64,000 nt of DNA. Source: Vulcanococcus sp. Clear-D1 (lineage in GTDB: Bacteria; Cyanobacteriota; Cyanobacteriia; PCC-6307; Cyanobiaceae). Position numbers and translations under genes: made by a program. This document shows, piece by piece, positions 9,539 through 16,985 of this stretch; within the stretch, counting starts at the first letter, position 1, and each line of letters starts with the position of its first letter. The stretch is taken from the NCBI RefSeq assembly GCF_014654725.1, contig NZ_JACVZV010000003.1, positions 1-64,000 on the forward strand. The letters run 5' to 3'. The notes below the pieces were generated by a model. The model ran no database searches, was not told the DNA's origin, and saw only the letters and a list, made by a program, of their open reading frames with translations.

Positions 9539-9623
9539 CACAACTCTCGACAGGCACAGCCGCGGCGGCTGCCGCGGCCCTTACAGTAACGAGACTGACC
9601 CTTGCCAGAGAGCACAGCCCGTC
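9539..9623. promoter_or_regulatory. psbN/psbH divergent promoter region
   Basis: This 85-base gap separates the divergent starts of psbN and psbH and must carry both promoters unless either is read through. TACAGT at 9581-9586 (within cccttacagtaacgag) is a plausible -10 for psbH. I could not identify a matching -35 with confidence. Confidence 0.35.
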
Positions 9624-9824
9624 ATGGCTCAACGCACCCGCCTGGGAGATCTGCTGCGTCCCCTCAACTCCGAGTACGGCAAGGTTGTTCCCGGTTGGGG
9701 CACCACCCCGGTGATGGGTGTGTTCATGGCCCTGTTCCTCGTGTTCCTGCTGGTGATCCTGCAGCTGTACAACAAGTCGCTGCTGCTCGACGGCATCACC
9801 GTCAACTGGAACGGCGTCGGCTGA
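9624..9824 (+). CDS. psbH: photosystem II reaction centre protein H
   Basis: A 66-residue PSII core subunit with one membrane span. It begins [20 protein letters not shown] and has the conserved [18 protein letters not shown] segment; the C-terminus is lumenal. It is needed for stable QA-QB electron transfer and CP47 association. tatA starts 4 bases after the stop, so psbH-tatA are probably in one transcript. Confidence 0.97.
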   Translation: MAQRTRLGDLLRPLNSEYGKVVPGWGTTPVMGVFMALFLVFLLVILQLYNKSLLLDGITVNWNGVG

Positions 9825-9828
9825 TCGG

Positions 9829-10125
9829 ATGAACGTCTTCGGAGTCGGACTGCCGGAGCTGGCGGTCATCGCGGCCATCGGACTTCTGGTTTTCGGCCCG
9901 AAGCGTTTGCCCGAGTTGGGCAAAACCCTTGGACGCACCCTGAAGGGCTTTCAGAGTGCCTCCAGCGAATTTGAGAAGGAATTTCGCAAGGCCGTCGACA
10001 CGGTTGAAGCCGAAGTCACCGCAACGAGCGTGCTTCCTGCTGAGCAGGCTCAAGCGAGTGCTGCTGAATCCGCTGCCAAGCCGCAAGCGTCCAGCGCCTC
10101 GTCTGAGCCCGCCTCAGAGGCCTGA
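9829..10125 (+). CDS. tatA: Sec-independent translocase subunit TatA/TatB-like
   Basis: A 98-aa protein with an N-terminal membrane helix (about 7-22), the FGPKRLPELGKTLGRTLKGF hinge and amphipathic helix of the TatA/B/Hcf106 family, and a variable acidic/alanine-serine tail. It forms the pore-type component for export of folded proteins across the thylakoid or plasma membrane. Sequence alone does not settle TatA versus TatB; cyanobacteria usually carry two such proteins. It lies between psbH and pth with very small gaps. Confidence 0.88.
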   Translation: MNVFGVGLPELAVIAAIGLLVFGPKRLPELGKTLGRTLKGFQSASSEFEKEFRKAVDTVEAEVTATSVLPAEQAQASAAESAAKPQASSASSEPASEA

Positions 10126-10144
10126 GCTGCGCAGCTGAACCTTG

Positions 10145-10795
10145 ATGGCTGGCCCTGAAGGCATCGCCCCCCTGCAGCTGCTGGTGGGCCTCGGTAACCC
10201 TGGTGACAAATACGCCGGTACACGCCACAACGTGGGCTTTATGGCGCTCGAGCGCTTAGCAGCCCAAGCCGGTGGCAGCTTCAAGCAGCAGAGCAAGCTG
10301 CATGGCTTGTTGGCTGAGGTGGGTGTGGGAGCCAGGCGGCTGCGCCTGCTGATGCCGCAGACCTTCATGAACGACAGCGGCCGCTCGATTCGCGCCGCTC
10401 TCGATTGGTTTGATCTTGAACCCGCCCAGATGCTGGTGCTGGTGGACGACATGGATCTGCCACTGGGTCGTTTGCGCTTGCGCACCAGTGGTGGTGCCGG
10501 CGGCCACAACGGCCTGCGCAGCACCATTGCCCATCTGGGCGGGCAGGAGTTTCCGCGCCTGCGCATTGGCATCGGTGCGCCGGCTCTCAATCCCGTGGAG
10601 CGCAAGCAACGCACGGTGGGCCATGTGCTGGGCCGGTTTGCGCCCGCCGAGCAGCCGGTGCTCGATCAGGTGCTGGAAGAGGTGCTCCAGGGCGTCGACC
10701 TGATTCAGCGGCTGGGCTTTGAGCGTGCCGGTAACCGATTGAACGGGTTTGTGGCGCCGGCTGCGGCCAAGCTGGTTGAAGCCCCGCTTGGCTGA
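10145..10795 (+). CDS. pth: peptidyl-tRNA hydrolase
   Basis: Releases tRNA from peptidyl-tRNA that dropped off the ribosome. The family signature GLGNPGDKYAGTRHNVGF carries the catalytic Asn and His. MNDSGRS and DDMDLPLGRLR are further conserved blocks, and GGAGGHNGLRS binds the substrate. I chose the ATG at 10145 over a TTG directly before it. The protein is 216 aa, slightly longer than usual because of a C-terminal extension. It follows tatA by 19 bases. Confidence 0.95.
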   Translation: MAGPEGIAPLQLLVGLGNPGDKYAGTRHNVGFMALERLAAQAGGSFKQQSKLHGLLAEVGVGARRLRLLMPQTFMNDSGRSIRAALDWFDLEPAQMLVLVDDMDLPLGRLRLRTSGGAGGHNGLRSTIAHLGGQEFPRLRIGIGAPALNPVERKQRTVGHVLGRFAPAEQPVLDQVLEEVLQGVDLIQRLGFERAGNRLNGFVAPAAAKLVEAPLG

Positions 10796-10806
10796 GGAGC
10801 GCCGCT

Positions 10807-11064
10807 GTGAGTCGTTTGCCTACCACCACGGCTCAGTTGCGGGTGCTGCACCAGAGCTTCAGCCAGCGCCTGCTTGAGGGGGAGGTGAGCGCTGGAGGCT
10901 TCCAGTGGACCTTCAGCTGGTTCTTTGATCGTGGTGAGCTGTTGGTGGAGCCCTCCCTCGGCCGGGCCCTGATTCACGATGCGCTGCTGAGGTTTCTGCT
11001 CAAGGCCGATTACCAGCTCGAACCCGGCGGCGATTACGCCTTCACGGTGCGGGCCAAGTTTTAA
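10807..11064 (+). CDS. DUF3146 family protein
   Basis: An 85-aa cyanobacteria-specific small protein with a GTG start. Recognisable features are the aromatic core FQWTFSWFFDRGELLVEPS and the C-terminal YQLEPGGDYAFTVRAKF. No signal peptide or membrane span is seen, and the function is unknown. It follows pth by 11 bases and is probably co-transcribed. It converges with the RNase H-fold gene, 3 bases apart. Confidence 0.75.
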   Translation: MSRLPTTTAQLRVLHQSFSQRLLEGEVSAGGFQWTFSWFFDRGELLVEPSLGRALIHDALLRFLLKADYQLEPGGDYAFTVRAKF

Positions 11065-11067
11065 AGC

Positions 11068-11499
11068 TCAGCGGCTGAGCAGGCGCAGGCTGCCTGGGCG
11101 CTGCAGCAGCGTGCCGAGGTGGCGTTCCAACAGGAGCTGAGCCACCACATCGTCCACGTCGCGAGGAGGGATGCGCAAACCGCGCGGCAGCCATCGCCGC
11201 CAGCTGCGCGCGGGCTCCAGCTGCCAGTAGCGCTCCCGGGCGGCGAGGGTGGTTCCCGCTTCCGGGATCAGCAGCGCGGCGAATTGCTGGGCGCTGAGCC
11301 ACTGGCGCCAGGGCTGGCTGCCGGTGCCATCGCCCAGCAACACCGTGCTGAAGCTGTGGGTGTTGCTCCACTCCAGCAGCAGCTCCTGGCAGCGCTGCGG
11401 CGGCAGGACCCCCGCCGCCAGCACCTCAAGGCGATTGCTATCCGCTAGCACCAGGCCGCATTTGCTGCGTCCGGGGTCGATCGCCGCCAGCTGGCTCAA
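11068..11499 (-). CDS. RuvC/YqgF-like RNase H-fold protein
   Basis: A 143-aa protein that opens with AAIDPGRSKCGLVLAD, the first strand and catalytic-type Asp of the RuvC/YqgF RNase H-like fold. It contains a GDGTGS turn and ends with a helix carrying DVDDVVAQLLLE, where a second pair of acidic residues would complete a metal site. Cyanobacterial members are often annotated as resolvase-like. Its start overlaps the stop of the DUF3084 gene by 4 bases, so it is translationally coupled and at the end of the rph-ntcA-DUF3084 series. The substrate is unknown. Confidence 0.65.
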   Translation of the reverse strand: MSQLAAIDPGRSKCGLVLADSNRLEVLAAGVLPPQRCQELLLEWSNTHSFSTVLLGDGTGSQPWRQWLSAQQFAALLIPEAGTTLAARERYWQLEPARSWRRWLPRGLRIPPRDVDDVVAQLLLERHLGTLLQRPGSLRLLSR

Positions 11500-12653
11500 C
11501 GCGGTACAGCCCGTAGTTCCACGGCCACTGGATCCACCAGATCGCCGTTGCGCAACGACACCGCTTGCAGTTGCACCACCTGCCCAGCGGGCCGGTTGGT
11601 GAGGGCGTTGCTGAGCTGATTCACGCTGGCGGCATCGAACTGCAGGCCGCTGGCCAGGCTCCCCGCCCGCTGCACGGTGTTGTAAGCCGAGGCCAGCAGC
11701 ACATTCAGGCGGCTGCGCACCTGCTCCGCACTGCGTTCATCGCCCTCCAGCACGGTGGTGGCCAGTTGCTCGCCCGCTTTCACCACCTGCCTGTTGCGGC
11801 GGACATCGGGAAACGCAACCACCTGCCGTTCGCCCTTAAGCACGTTGGCGGCTGAGATCAGGCTCACCACCCAATCACCGCGTTTGCTGAGGATGCCCTC
11901 CAGCTTGGTGATGTCGCTGCGCGGAACGAGCAGGATCTGGCGGTTGGGTGTCTGGCCGGGCAACACCCGCTGGTACACGTTGGTGTTGGTCTGGCGCAGC
12001 AGCGCTTCGATCACCACCTTGGCCTGCTCGGGTTTCTCGATCCGCACCTTGGCGATCTCCAGTGGCTGGCCGCTGCTGATCACCACATCGCCCCGGCGCA
12101 GGGCGATCAGGTTGGTTTCGAGCTGCTGCAGCTCCTTGGCGGAGGCGCTGATGCGGTTGTTCAGCCGTGCCAGTTCCTGGCGGTTGCGCTGGATGTCGGC
12201 ATCCTTGGCGCCGATCTCGCGGCTGAGCTGATCGCGTTCCTGCTCCAGCAGCCGGCGCTGTTGCAACAGCGGTGCCAGCTCCCTGCGCAGCGAGGCGGCC
12301 TGCGCTTCCACCATGGTCAGCTGGCTGCGGGCCTGCTGGCGCCCCTGTTCGGCCGCTGTCAGTTCGCTCTGGCTGCGATGCAGGGCTTCGCGCCCCTCCC
12401 GCAGGCGCCGCTCGAGCTGGTCGAGTTCAAACAGGCCGGTGCGCAGCCGATCGCTCACCAGCAGCATCAGGCCGAGCGAGATGGCACTGATCAGGCTGCC
12501 GGTGAGCACCGTGATCACCACCGCCGTGCGGCGCGGCCGCATCCCCAGCAGGCTCAGGCGGGCCTTGCCCACCTTGGAACCGAGCCGATCGCCGAGGGTG
12601 GAGAGCACTCCACCCAGCAGCAGCAGCGCCAGGATCAGCAGCCAGCCCGACAC
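11496..12653 (-). CDS. DUF3084 membrane/coiled-coil protein
   Basis: A 385-aa cyanobacterial protein. An N-terminal membrane helix (about 2-20, followed by LGDRLGSKVGKARL) and a second one (about 46-68) precede a long coiled coil (about 75-190, rich in E, Q, R and L). A globular C-terminal domain contains GDVVISSGQPLEIAKVRIE and FPDVRRNRQVVKAGEQL. It probably anchors to the membrane with the coil in the cytoplasm. The function is unknown. It begins about 38 bases after ntcA on the same strand and overlaps the RNase H-fold gene, so it may follow nitrogen control. Confidence 0.75.
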   Translation of the reverse strand: MSGWLLILALLLLGGVLSTLGDRLGSKVGKARLSLLGMRPRRTAVVITVLTGSLISAISLGLMLLVSDRLRTGLFELDQLERRLREGREALHRSQSELTAAEQGRQQARSQLTMVEAQAASLRRELAPLLQQRRLLEQERDQLSREIGAKDADIQRNRQELARLNNRISASAKELQQLETNLIALRRGDVVISSGQPLEIAKVRIEKPEQAKVVIEALLRQTNTNVYQRVLPGQTPNRQILLVPRSDITKLEGILSKRGDWVVSLISAANVLKGERQVVAFPDVRRNRQVVKAGEQLATTVLEGDERSAEQVRSRLNVLLASAYNTVQRAGSLASGLQFDAASVNQLSNALTNRPAGQVVQLQAVSLRNGDLVDPVAVELRAVPR

Positions 12654-12691
12654 AACCTTGCGCGACGACGCTCAGTATCGGTGGACAGCGT

Positions 12692-13432
12692 TCAGCTGAA
12701 CCGCTTAGCCAGGGCCAGCGGATCAAACACTGTGATCTTCTTGCGATCGATCTGCACCAGGCCGGCATTGCGCAGGTCGCCCAGTAGTCGGGTGATCGTC
12801 ACCCGCGTCGAACCAATCGCCTCGGCGATCGCTTGATGCGAAAGGCGTAGATCGATGGTGATCCCTTCGCTGGTGGGCACGCCGAAATCGCGGCAGAGCA
12901 CCAGCAGGAAGCTCACCAAGCGCGACGACATATCGCGGTGGGTGAGGGTTTCGATCATCGTTTCGGTCTGCAGGATGCGCGAGGAGAGGCCTTGCAGCAT
13001 CAGCAGGCCCACGCTGGCGTCGAGCTCGATCGCCTTGCGCACCGAAGCGGCCGGGGCCGTGACCATCTCCACGCGGGTGAAGGCCACAGCGTGATAGAAG
13101 CGGTCGGAGCGCTGACCGGTGAGCAGCGACAGCACCCCGAACAGGCTGTTTTCCCGTAGCAATGCCACGGTGATTTCCTCGCCGGATTCATACACGCGCG
13201 AGAGCCGTACAGCGCCTCGCCGCAGCAAATACACCTTCTCGGCTGGATCGCCGGGGAAGAAGATCGTTTTGCCGCGCTCCACCGTCTCGGTGGTGCTGCC
13301 ACTCAGGCCTCGGATCACGTCCAACAGGGTGGCGTTGGATGCCGTGGGAGATCCGGCCACCGGTGAGAGCCCTGCGGCGCCGGTGGTGGGGCTTGGTGAG
13401 TAGCGGCTGAAGCCTGGTTGGGCGCCGACCAT
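12692..13432 (-). CDS. ntcA: global nitrogen regulator NtcA
   Basis: CRP/FNR-family transcription factor that senses 2-oxoglutarate and controls nitrogen assimilation. A cNMP-binding-type beta-roll (about 35-140) includes [22 protein letters not shown]. The dimer helix is followed by a winged helix-turn-helix, [26 protein letters not shown], matching NtcA closely. The protein is 246 aa because the N-terminus (residues 1-30) is a low-complexity extension. The ATG at 13432 lies shortly after an NtcA-type promoter (13456-13497). Confidence 0.95.
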   Translation of the reverse strand: MVGAQPGFSRYSPSPTTGAAGLSPVAGSPTASNATLLDVIRGLSGSTTETVERGKTIFFPGDPAEKVYLLRRGAVRLSRVYESGEEITVALLRENSLFGVLSLLTGQRSDRFYHAVAFTRVEMVTAPAASVRKAIELDASVGLLMLQGLSSRILQTETMIETLTHRDMSSRLVSFLLVLCRDFGVPTSEGITIDLRLSHQAIAEAIGSTRVTITRLLGDLRNAGLVQIDRKKITVFDPLALAKRFS

Positions 13433-13455
13433 AACGGCGGGGCAAGGTGAGGCGG

Positions 13456-13497
13456 ACCCTACGGATCACCCCTGCGGGCTCTTGTAGTGATTGACAC
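13456..13497 (-). promoter_or_regulatory. NtcA-activated-type promoter of ntcA
   Basis: Read on the minus strand: GTG-N8-TAC (13497-13484), then exactly 22 bases, then the -10 hexamer TAGGGT (13461-13456), which fits TAN3T. The NtcA box sits inside a perfect TAGTG-TCAAT-CACTA palindrome (13499-13485). This matches the known layout of NtcA-activated promoters (GTAN8TAC, 20-24 bases, TAN3T) with one change (GTG for GTA). It implies autoregulation of ntcA. The upstream half overlaps the rph stop codon. Confidence 0.7.
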
Positions 13498-14231
13498 TAT
13501 TTCGGGGCTTGCTCCAGCGCCTCCCTCTGACTGTGCCGAAGCTGCTGCAATCCCTCATCCGCCAGATCGAGCAGCGCATTCAGCTGTTGGCGCGAGAACG
13601 GAGCGCCTTCGGCGGTGCCCTGCACCTCCAGCAATTGCCCCTGGCTGTTCATCACCACATTGAGATCCACCTCGGCCCTGCTGTCTTCGCTGTAGTCGAG
13701 GTCGAGCAGGGCTGCGCCATCCACCAGCCCCACCGACACCGCCGCTACCTGCTCCAGCAGGGGTGAGCGGCTCAGAACGCCGCGAGCTTCCAGGCGCTGC
13801 AGCCCAAGGGCCAGGGCCGCCCAGGCGCCCGTGATCGAGGCGGTGCGGGTGCCGGCGTCGGCCTGCAGCACATCGCAGTCGATGTGGAGGCTGCGTTCGC
13901 CCAGGGCTTCGAGATCAAGGCAGGCCCGCAGGCTGCGGGCGATCAGTCGCTGGATCTCCTGGGTGCGGCCCGAGAGTTTCATCAGCTCCCGCGGCTGCCG
14001 GCTGGGTGTGCTGGCGGGCAGCAGGCGGTAATCGGCGCTGAGCCAGCCTTTGCCAGAGCCCTGGCGCCATTTCGGCACGCCTTCCTCCAGGCAGACACTG
14101 CAGATCACGGCGGTGCGGCCGGTGTACACGGTGACGGAGCTGAGGGCGAAGCCCATCGGATCCCAGCTGAAGCGCGTGGGGCGTAGATCGTTCGTGCGCC
14201 GGCCGTCGCTGCGGGAGGGGGCTGCGGGCAT
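13497..14231 (-). CDS. rph: ribonuclease PH
   Basis: Phosphate-dependent 3'-5' exoribonuclease that trims tRNA 3' ends. It shows the RNase PH fold with DLRPTRFSWDPMGFALSSV at the start, GWLSADYRLLPAST, the RLIARSLRA block and the DCDVLQADAGTRTASITG active-site segment. The 244-aa length is normal. It is divergent from the CobO-like gene across a 122-base region with a palindrome. A possible -10, TACCAT, lies at 14265-14260 on the minus strand. ntcA follows 64 bases downstream but has its own promoter. Confidence 0.95.
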   Translation of the reverse strand: MPAAPSRSDGRRTNDLRPTRFSWDPMGFALSSVTVYTGRTAVICSVCLEEGVPKWRQGSGKGWLSADYRLLPASTPSRQPRELMKLSGRTQEIQRLIARSLRACLDLEALGERSLHIDCDVLQADAGTRTASITGAWAALALGLQRLEARGVLSRSPLLEQVAAVSVGLVDGAALLDLDYSEDSRAEVDLNVVMNSQGQLLEVQGTAEGAPFSRQQLNALLDLADEGLQQLRHSQREALEQAPK

Positions 14232-14259
14232 GGGCTGGGCCTGGTTCTGCGTGATCTCG

Positions 14260-14325
14260 ATGGTACGGGTGTTTGCACTACCGGTAGTGGCAGTTGCTTG
14301 CTCACCGGTCTGACACCGCTACATT
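14260..14325. promoter_or_regulatory. rph / CobO-like divergent promoters with a 14-bp palindrome
   Basis: A perfect palindrome, CACTACCGGTAGTG, occupies 14276-14289. To its right on the plus strand, TTGCTC (14298-14303), 16 bases, then TACATT (14320-14325) make a plausible promoter for the CobO-like gene. To its left on the minus strand, TACCAT (14265-14260) is a plausible -10 for rph, which would place the palindrome over the rph -35 region. It is therefore a candidate shared operator. The regulator is unknown. Confidence 0.45.
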
Positions 14326-14353
14326 CAGGTACCAGCGCGGCGGCCAAGCGGAG

Positions 14354-14974
14354 ATGACGGCGAGCATTGCAGCCCTTCCCGGCAGTGGCTCCAGCGGCCC
14401 CTTTCGCCCTGGCCATCGTGCGCCGGGTGGCCGCGCCCTCGGCTCGGCGCCGTCCACCGCCGGCCGCAGTCTGCGGCTGGTGGCCCAGCAGGAAGGTCTG
14501 CTCCAGGTGCACACGGCTCCGTTTCGCGGCAGCTTCAGCGGGGTGTTGAGTCAGGCCTTGCGCAGTGCCGGTCTGGGCAGCCGTGTGTTGATCAGTCAGT
14601 TCCTCAAGGGTGGTGTTGACCAGGGCCTGGAGCGCAGTGTGTGGTTGTGCGGACGCCTTCAGTGGCTGCGCCCTGCCGTAGCCAGTTGCCTTGCGGAGCC
14701 TGCGTCCGCTGATCAGGCCGGATTTGCTGCCTGTGAGGCCGTTCGCGACGTGTGGACCTTCACCCGCGAGCAGATGCTGGCTGGCCAGCTGGATCAACTG
14801 GTGCTCGATGAGCTGGGCCTGGCTGTCGAGCTGGGATACCTCGAGGAAGCGGAAGTGCTGTCTGCCCTCGAGCAGCGGCCCTCCCACCTGGATGTGATCC
14901 TGACGGGGCCCTCCATGCCCAGCTCCCTGCTGGCGATGGCGGATCAGGTCACCCAGCTGCGCCGAGGTTTCTGA
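14354..14974 (+). CDS. CobO/CobA-like P-loop-fold protein with a degenerate nucleotide-binding loop
   Basis: A 206-aa relative of cob(I)yrinic acid a,c-diamide adenosyltransferase. The fold is recognisable from QALRSAGLGSRVLISQFLKGG and from LVLDELGLAVELGYL and the C-terminal RPSHLDVILTGPSMP. Where CobO has its Walker A loop (TGNGKGKTT type), this protein has HTAPFRGSFSG (about residues 53-63), with no lysine, so ATP use and adenosyltransferase activity are doubtful. The ATG at 14354 follows a purine-rich gcggag. Its TGA overlaps the dcd ATG (ATGA), so it is coupled to dcd. The role is unknown. Confidence 0.7.
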   Translation: MTASIAALPGSGSSGPFRPGHRAPGGRALGSAPSTAGRSLRLVAQQEGLLQVHTAPFRGSFSGVLSQALRSAGLGSRVLISQFLKGGVDQGLERSVWLCGRLQWLRPAVASCLAEPASADQAGFAACEAVRDVWTFTREQMLAGQLDQLVLDELGLAVELGYLEEAEVLSALEQRPSHLDVILTGPSMPSSLLAMADQVTQLRRGF

Positions 14975-15567
14975 TGCTCAAAAACGACCGCTGGATCAAT
15001 GAGCAAGCCGCAGCGGGCATGCTCGAGCCCTTCCAGCCCAAGCTGGTGCGTCACCTCGATCCGGATAACGGCGTACAGCCGGTGCTGAGCTTCGGCTGCT
15101 CCTCCTACGGCTACGACCTGCGCCTTTCCCCCCAGGAATTTCTGATCTTCAAGCATGTGCCGGGCACGGTGATGAACCCCAAGCGGTTCAATCCGGCCAA
15201 CCTTGAGCCTGCGCCCCTGCACCGCGACGACGACGGCGACTACTTCATCCTCCCTGCCCATTCCTATGGGCTTGGCGTGGCGCTGGAGAAGATGAAGGTG
15301 CCAGCCAACATCACGGTGATCTGCCTCGGCAAGAGCACCTATGCCCGGCTGGGAATCATCGTGAACACCACGCCGGCGGAAGCCAGCTGGGAAGGGCACC
15401 TCACGCTGGAGTTCAGCAACTCCTCGGGAGCTGATTGCCGCATCTATGCCAACGAAGGCATCTGCCAGCTGCTCTTCTTCGAAGGCGATCCCTGCGAAAC
15501 CACCTACCAAGACCGCGCCGGTAAATACCAGCACCAGCCCGAGCGGGTCACCCTCGCCAAGGTCTAA
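14974..15567 (+). CDS. dcd: dCTP deaminase
   Basis: Deaminates dCTP to dUTP, supplying the dUMP precursor for thymidylate. Diagnostic stretches are CSSYGYDLRLS near the start, LGKSTYARLGIIVNTTPAEA with the catalytic region, and EGHLTLEFSNSS. The 197-aa length is normal. It begins inside the stop codon of the CobO-like gene and converges with thyX with a 4-base overlap, so the next dTTP enzyme is encoded on the opposite strand. Confidence 0.95.
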   Translation: MLKNDRWINEQAAAGMLEPFQPKLVRHLDPDNGVQPVLSFGCSSYGYDLRLSPQEFLIFKHVPGTVMNPKRFNPANLEPAPLHRDDDGDYFILPAHSYGLGVALEKMKVPANITVICLGKSTYARLGIIVNTTPAEASWEGHLTLEFSNSSGADCRIYANEGICQLLFFEGDPCETTYQDRAGKYQHQPERVTLAKV

Positions 15568-16286
15568 GGCGCGAGCCGTGCCTTATGCAGGCGGCTCTTC
15601 TCGTACCAAGCAGCGATCTCCGGGGCCCAAGCCTGCATGTGCGGCCACATCAGATCGCAGAGCACCCGGATCTCCTCCTGGGCATCGAGCTTCGCCCGCA
15701 GGTCCATGAAGTGCAGGAAGGCCCGCAGCGAGAAGCTCACCACGAAGTGCTGGCGGTAGTCGAAGGGGAGGATGCCGCGGGCGTGCTCCTCAGCGAAGCC
15801 GGCCGCAAGCATGTCGCGGTAGCGCTCGGCAGCCAGCCGGCAGAGCTCGAGATCCTTGCTGCGCTCCTCAGCGGTGTAGGCGTATTTCTTGCCCTGGCGA
15901 TCGCTGTAGTGGCCTTCCGGGCGCAGATAGAACACCTCCTCGAGCTCAAGCTCGCCGTTGGCGGCCCTGCAGATGCGATCGCCCGTGTAGCGCATCGATT
16001 GCACATCGAAGCTCACGCCCACCCGATGGGTGCGGGCCTGTTGCATCACCGAATGGGGGAACCAGCCCACGTTGAGCACGATCTGAGCGTGCTCGAGCGG
16101 TCCGTAGTGGCCGCGCTCCCCAGCCAGCAGCCGCTTCACGCAGATCTCGCCGGCTTTGGTTTCATCGGGCCATTCGGCGCGATCGGCGGCCACGAACCCC
16201 TCGCTGTAGTCCTGGTGCATCGCGGCGTAGATGCACTGCTGCGGGTTGGGGGTGGCGGCGATCAGCTCAACCCGGAAGCGGTTCAT
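15564..16286 (-). CDS. thyX: flavin-dependent thymidylate synthase
   Basis: Makes dTMP from dUMP using FAD and methylene-THF. The ThyX signature region reads RTHRVGVSFDVQSMRYTG (about residues 81-98). EHAQIVLNVGWFPHSVMQQ and LPFDYRQHFVVSFSLRAFLHF are also typical. The protein has 240 aa and an ATG start. Picocyanobacteria generally rely on ThyX rather than ThyA. Convergent with dcd, which feeds the same pathway. Confidence 0.95.
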   Translation of the reverse strand: MNRFRVELIAATPNPQQCIYAAMHQDYSEGFVAADRAEWPDETKAGEICVKRLLAGERGHYGPLEHAQIVLNVGWFPHSVMQQARTHRVGVSFDVQSMRYTGDRICRAANGELELEEVFYLRPEGHYSDRQGKKYAYTAEERSKDLELCRLAAERYRDMLAAGFAEEHARGILPFDYRQHFVVSFSLRAFLHFMDLRAKLDAQEEIRVLCDLMWPHMQAWAPEIAAWYEKSRLHKARLAP

Positions 16287-16346
16287 GGGGAAGGTGCCGG
16301 CGCCCGCCGGACTGCGGTGGCTGCAGGGTAGGCGGGGTTGGTTGGA

Positions 16347-16907
16347 TCAGCCGTGGCTGCGTGGACCCGCCATCGGCGATGCCGCCAGGGTGGGTTGCAG
16401 GCTGCTTTGGCTGGCGAGGCCCGCCAGCTGCGGCAGCGGGGTTTCGGCGATCAGGGCTGTGGTGAGGGCTTCAAGCTCAGGTTTGCTGCGGGCGCCGAGG
16501 GCACGGCCGATGGCGTCGCCGGAGGCGTTGAACAGTTCCAGCTGTGGAATCCCGTTCACCTCATAGCGGTCGATCTCCGGTTGCCAACGCGGGTTGTCGA
16601 CATTGAGGAGCACCACGTCGAGTTGGCCGTGGTGTTGCTGTTCGATTGTTTCCATCGCTGGTGCCATGGCCTGACAGGCCTCACACCAGTCGGCGTAGAA
16701 CTCCACCAAGGTGGGGCGTCCGTCTCCAAGGGCTACGGAGAGGTCGAGGGATTGGCGCGCCAATTTCTCCAGGGGGGCGGCCGGTTGCAGTCCCCCCCGC
16801 AGGGCAAACAAGGCCAGCGCCAGCACGGCGCCAAGAGCAGCCAGCAGCATGCGGGCGCGGCGTCCAAGCAAGGGTTGGTCCGGGGAGTCGGGCGTGGGTG
16901 CGCTCAA
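16347..16907 (-). CDS. txlA: membrane-anchored thioredoxin-like protein (TxlA/HCF164 type)
   Basis: One N-terminal membrane helix (about 21-38) followed by a thioredoxin domain with the active site WCEACQ and the cis-Pro region GIPQLELF. HCF164/TxlA proteins pass reducing power across the thylakoid membrane for cytochrome b6f assembly. The start is uncertain: no ATG precedes the membrane helix, and I propose TTG at 16907 (SAPTPDSPDQ, 186 aa), with TTG codons about 20 bases upstream as alternatives. It is divergent from the NIL ferredoxin. Confidence 0.8.
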   Translation of the reverse strand: MSAPTPDSPDQPLLGRRARMLLAALGAVLALALFALRGGLQPAAPLEKLARQSLDLSVALGDGRPTLVEFYADWCEACQAMAPAMETIEQQHHGQLDVVLLNVDNPRWQPEIDRYEVNGIPQLELFNASGDAIGRALGARSKPELEALTTALIAETPLPQLAGLASQSSLQPTLAASPMAGPRSHG

Positions 16908-16985
16908 GGGGGGAGCCTGATGGCGGATCAACAATCTGCCAGTCTTCTCGCTCTGATTAGCCTGTAGGCCGGCGGGCCAGCCAGT

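Noticed and set aside
14268-14281. Possible NtcA box (gtgtttgcactac) near the CobO-like promoter
   Set aside because: The spacing between GTG and TAC is 7, not 8, and it overlaps the palindrome, so it does not fit NtcA.
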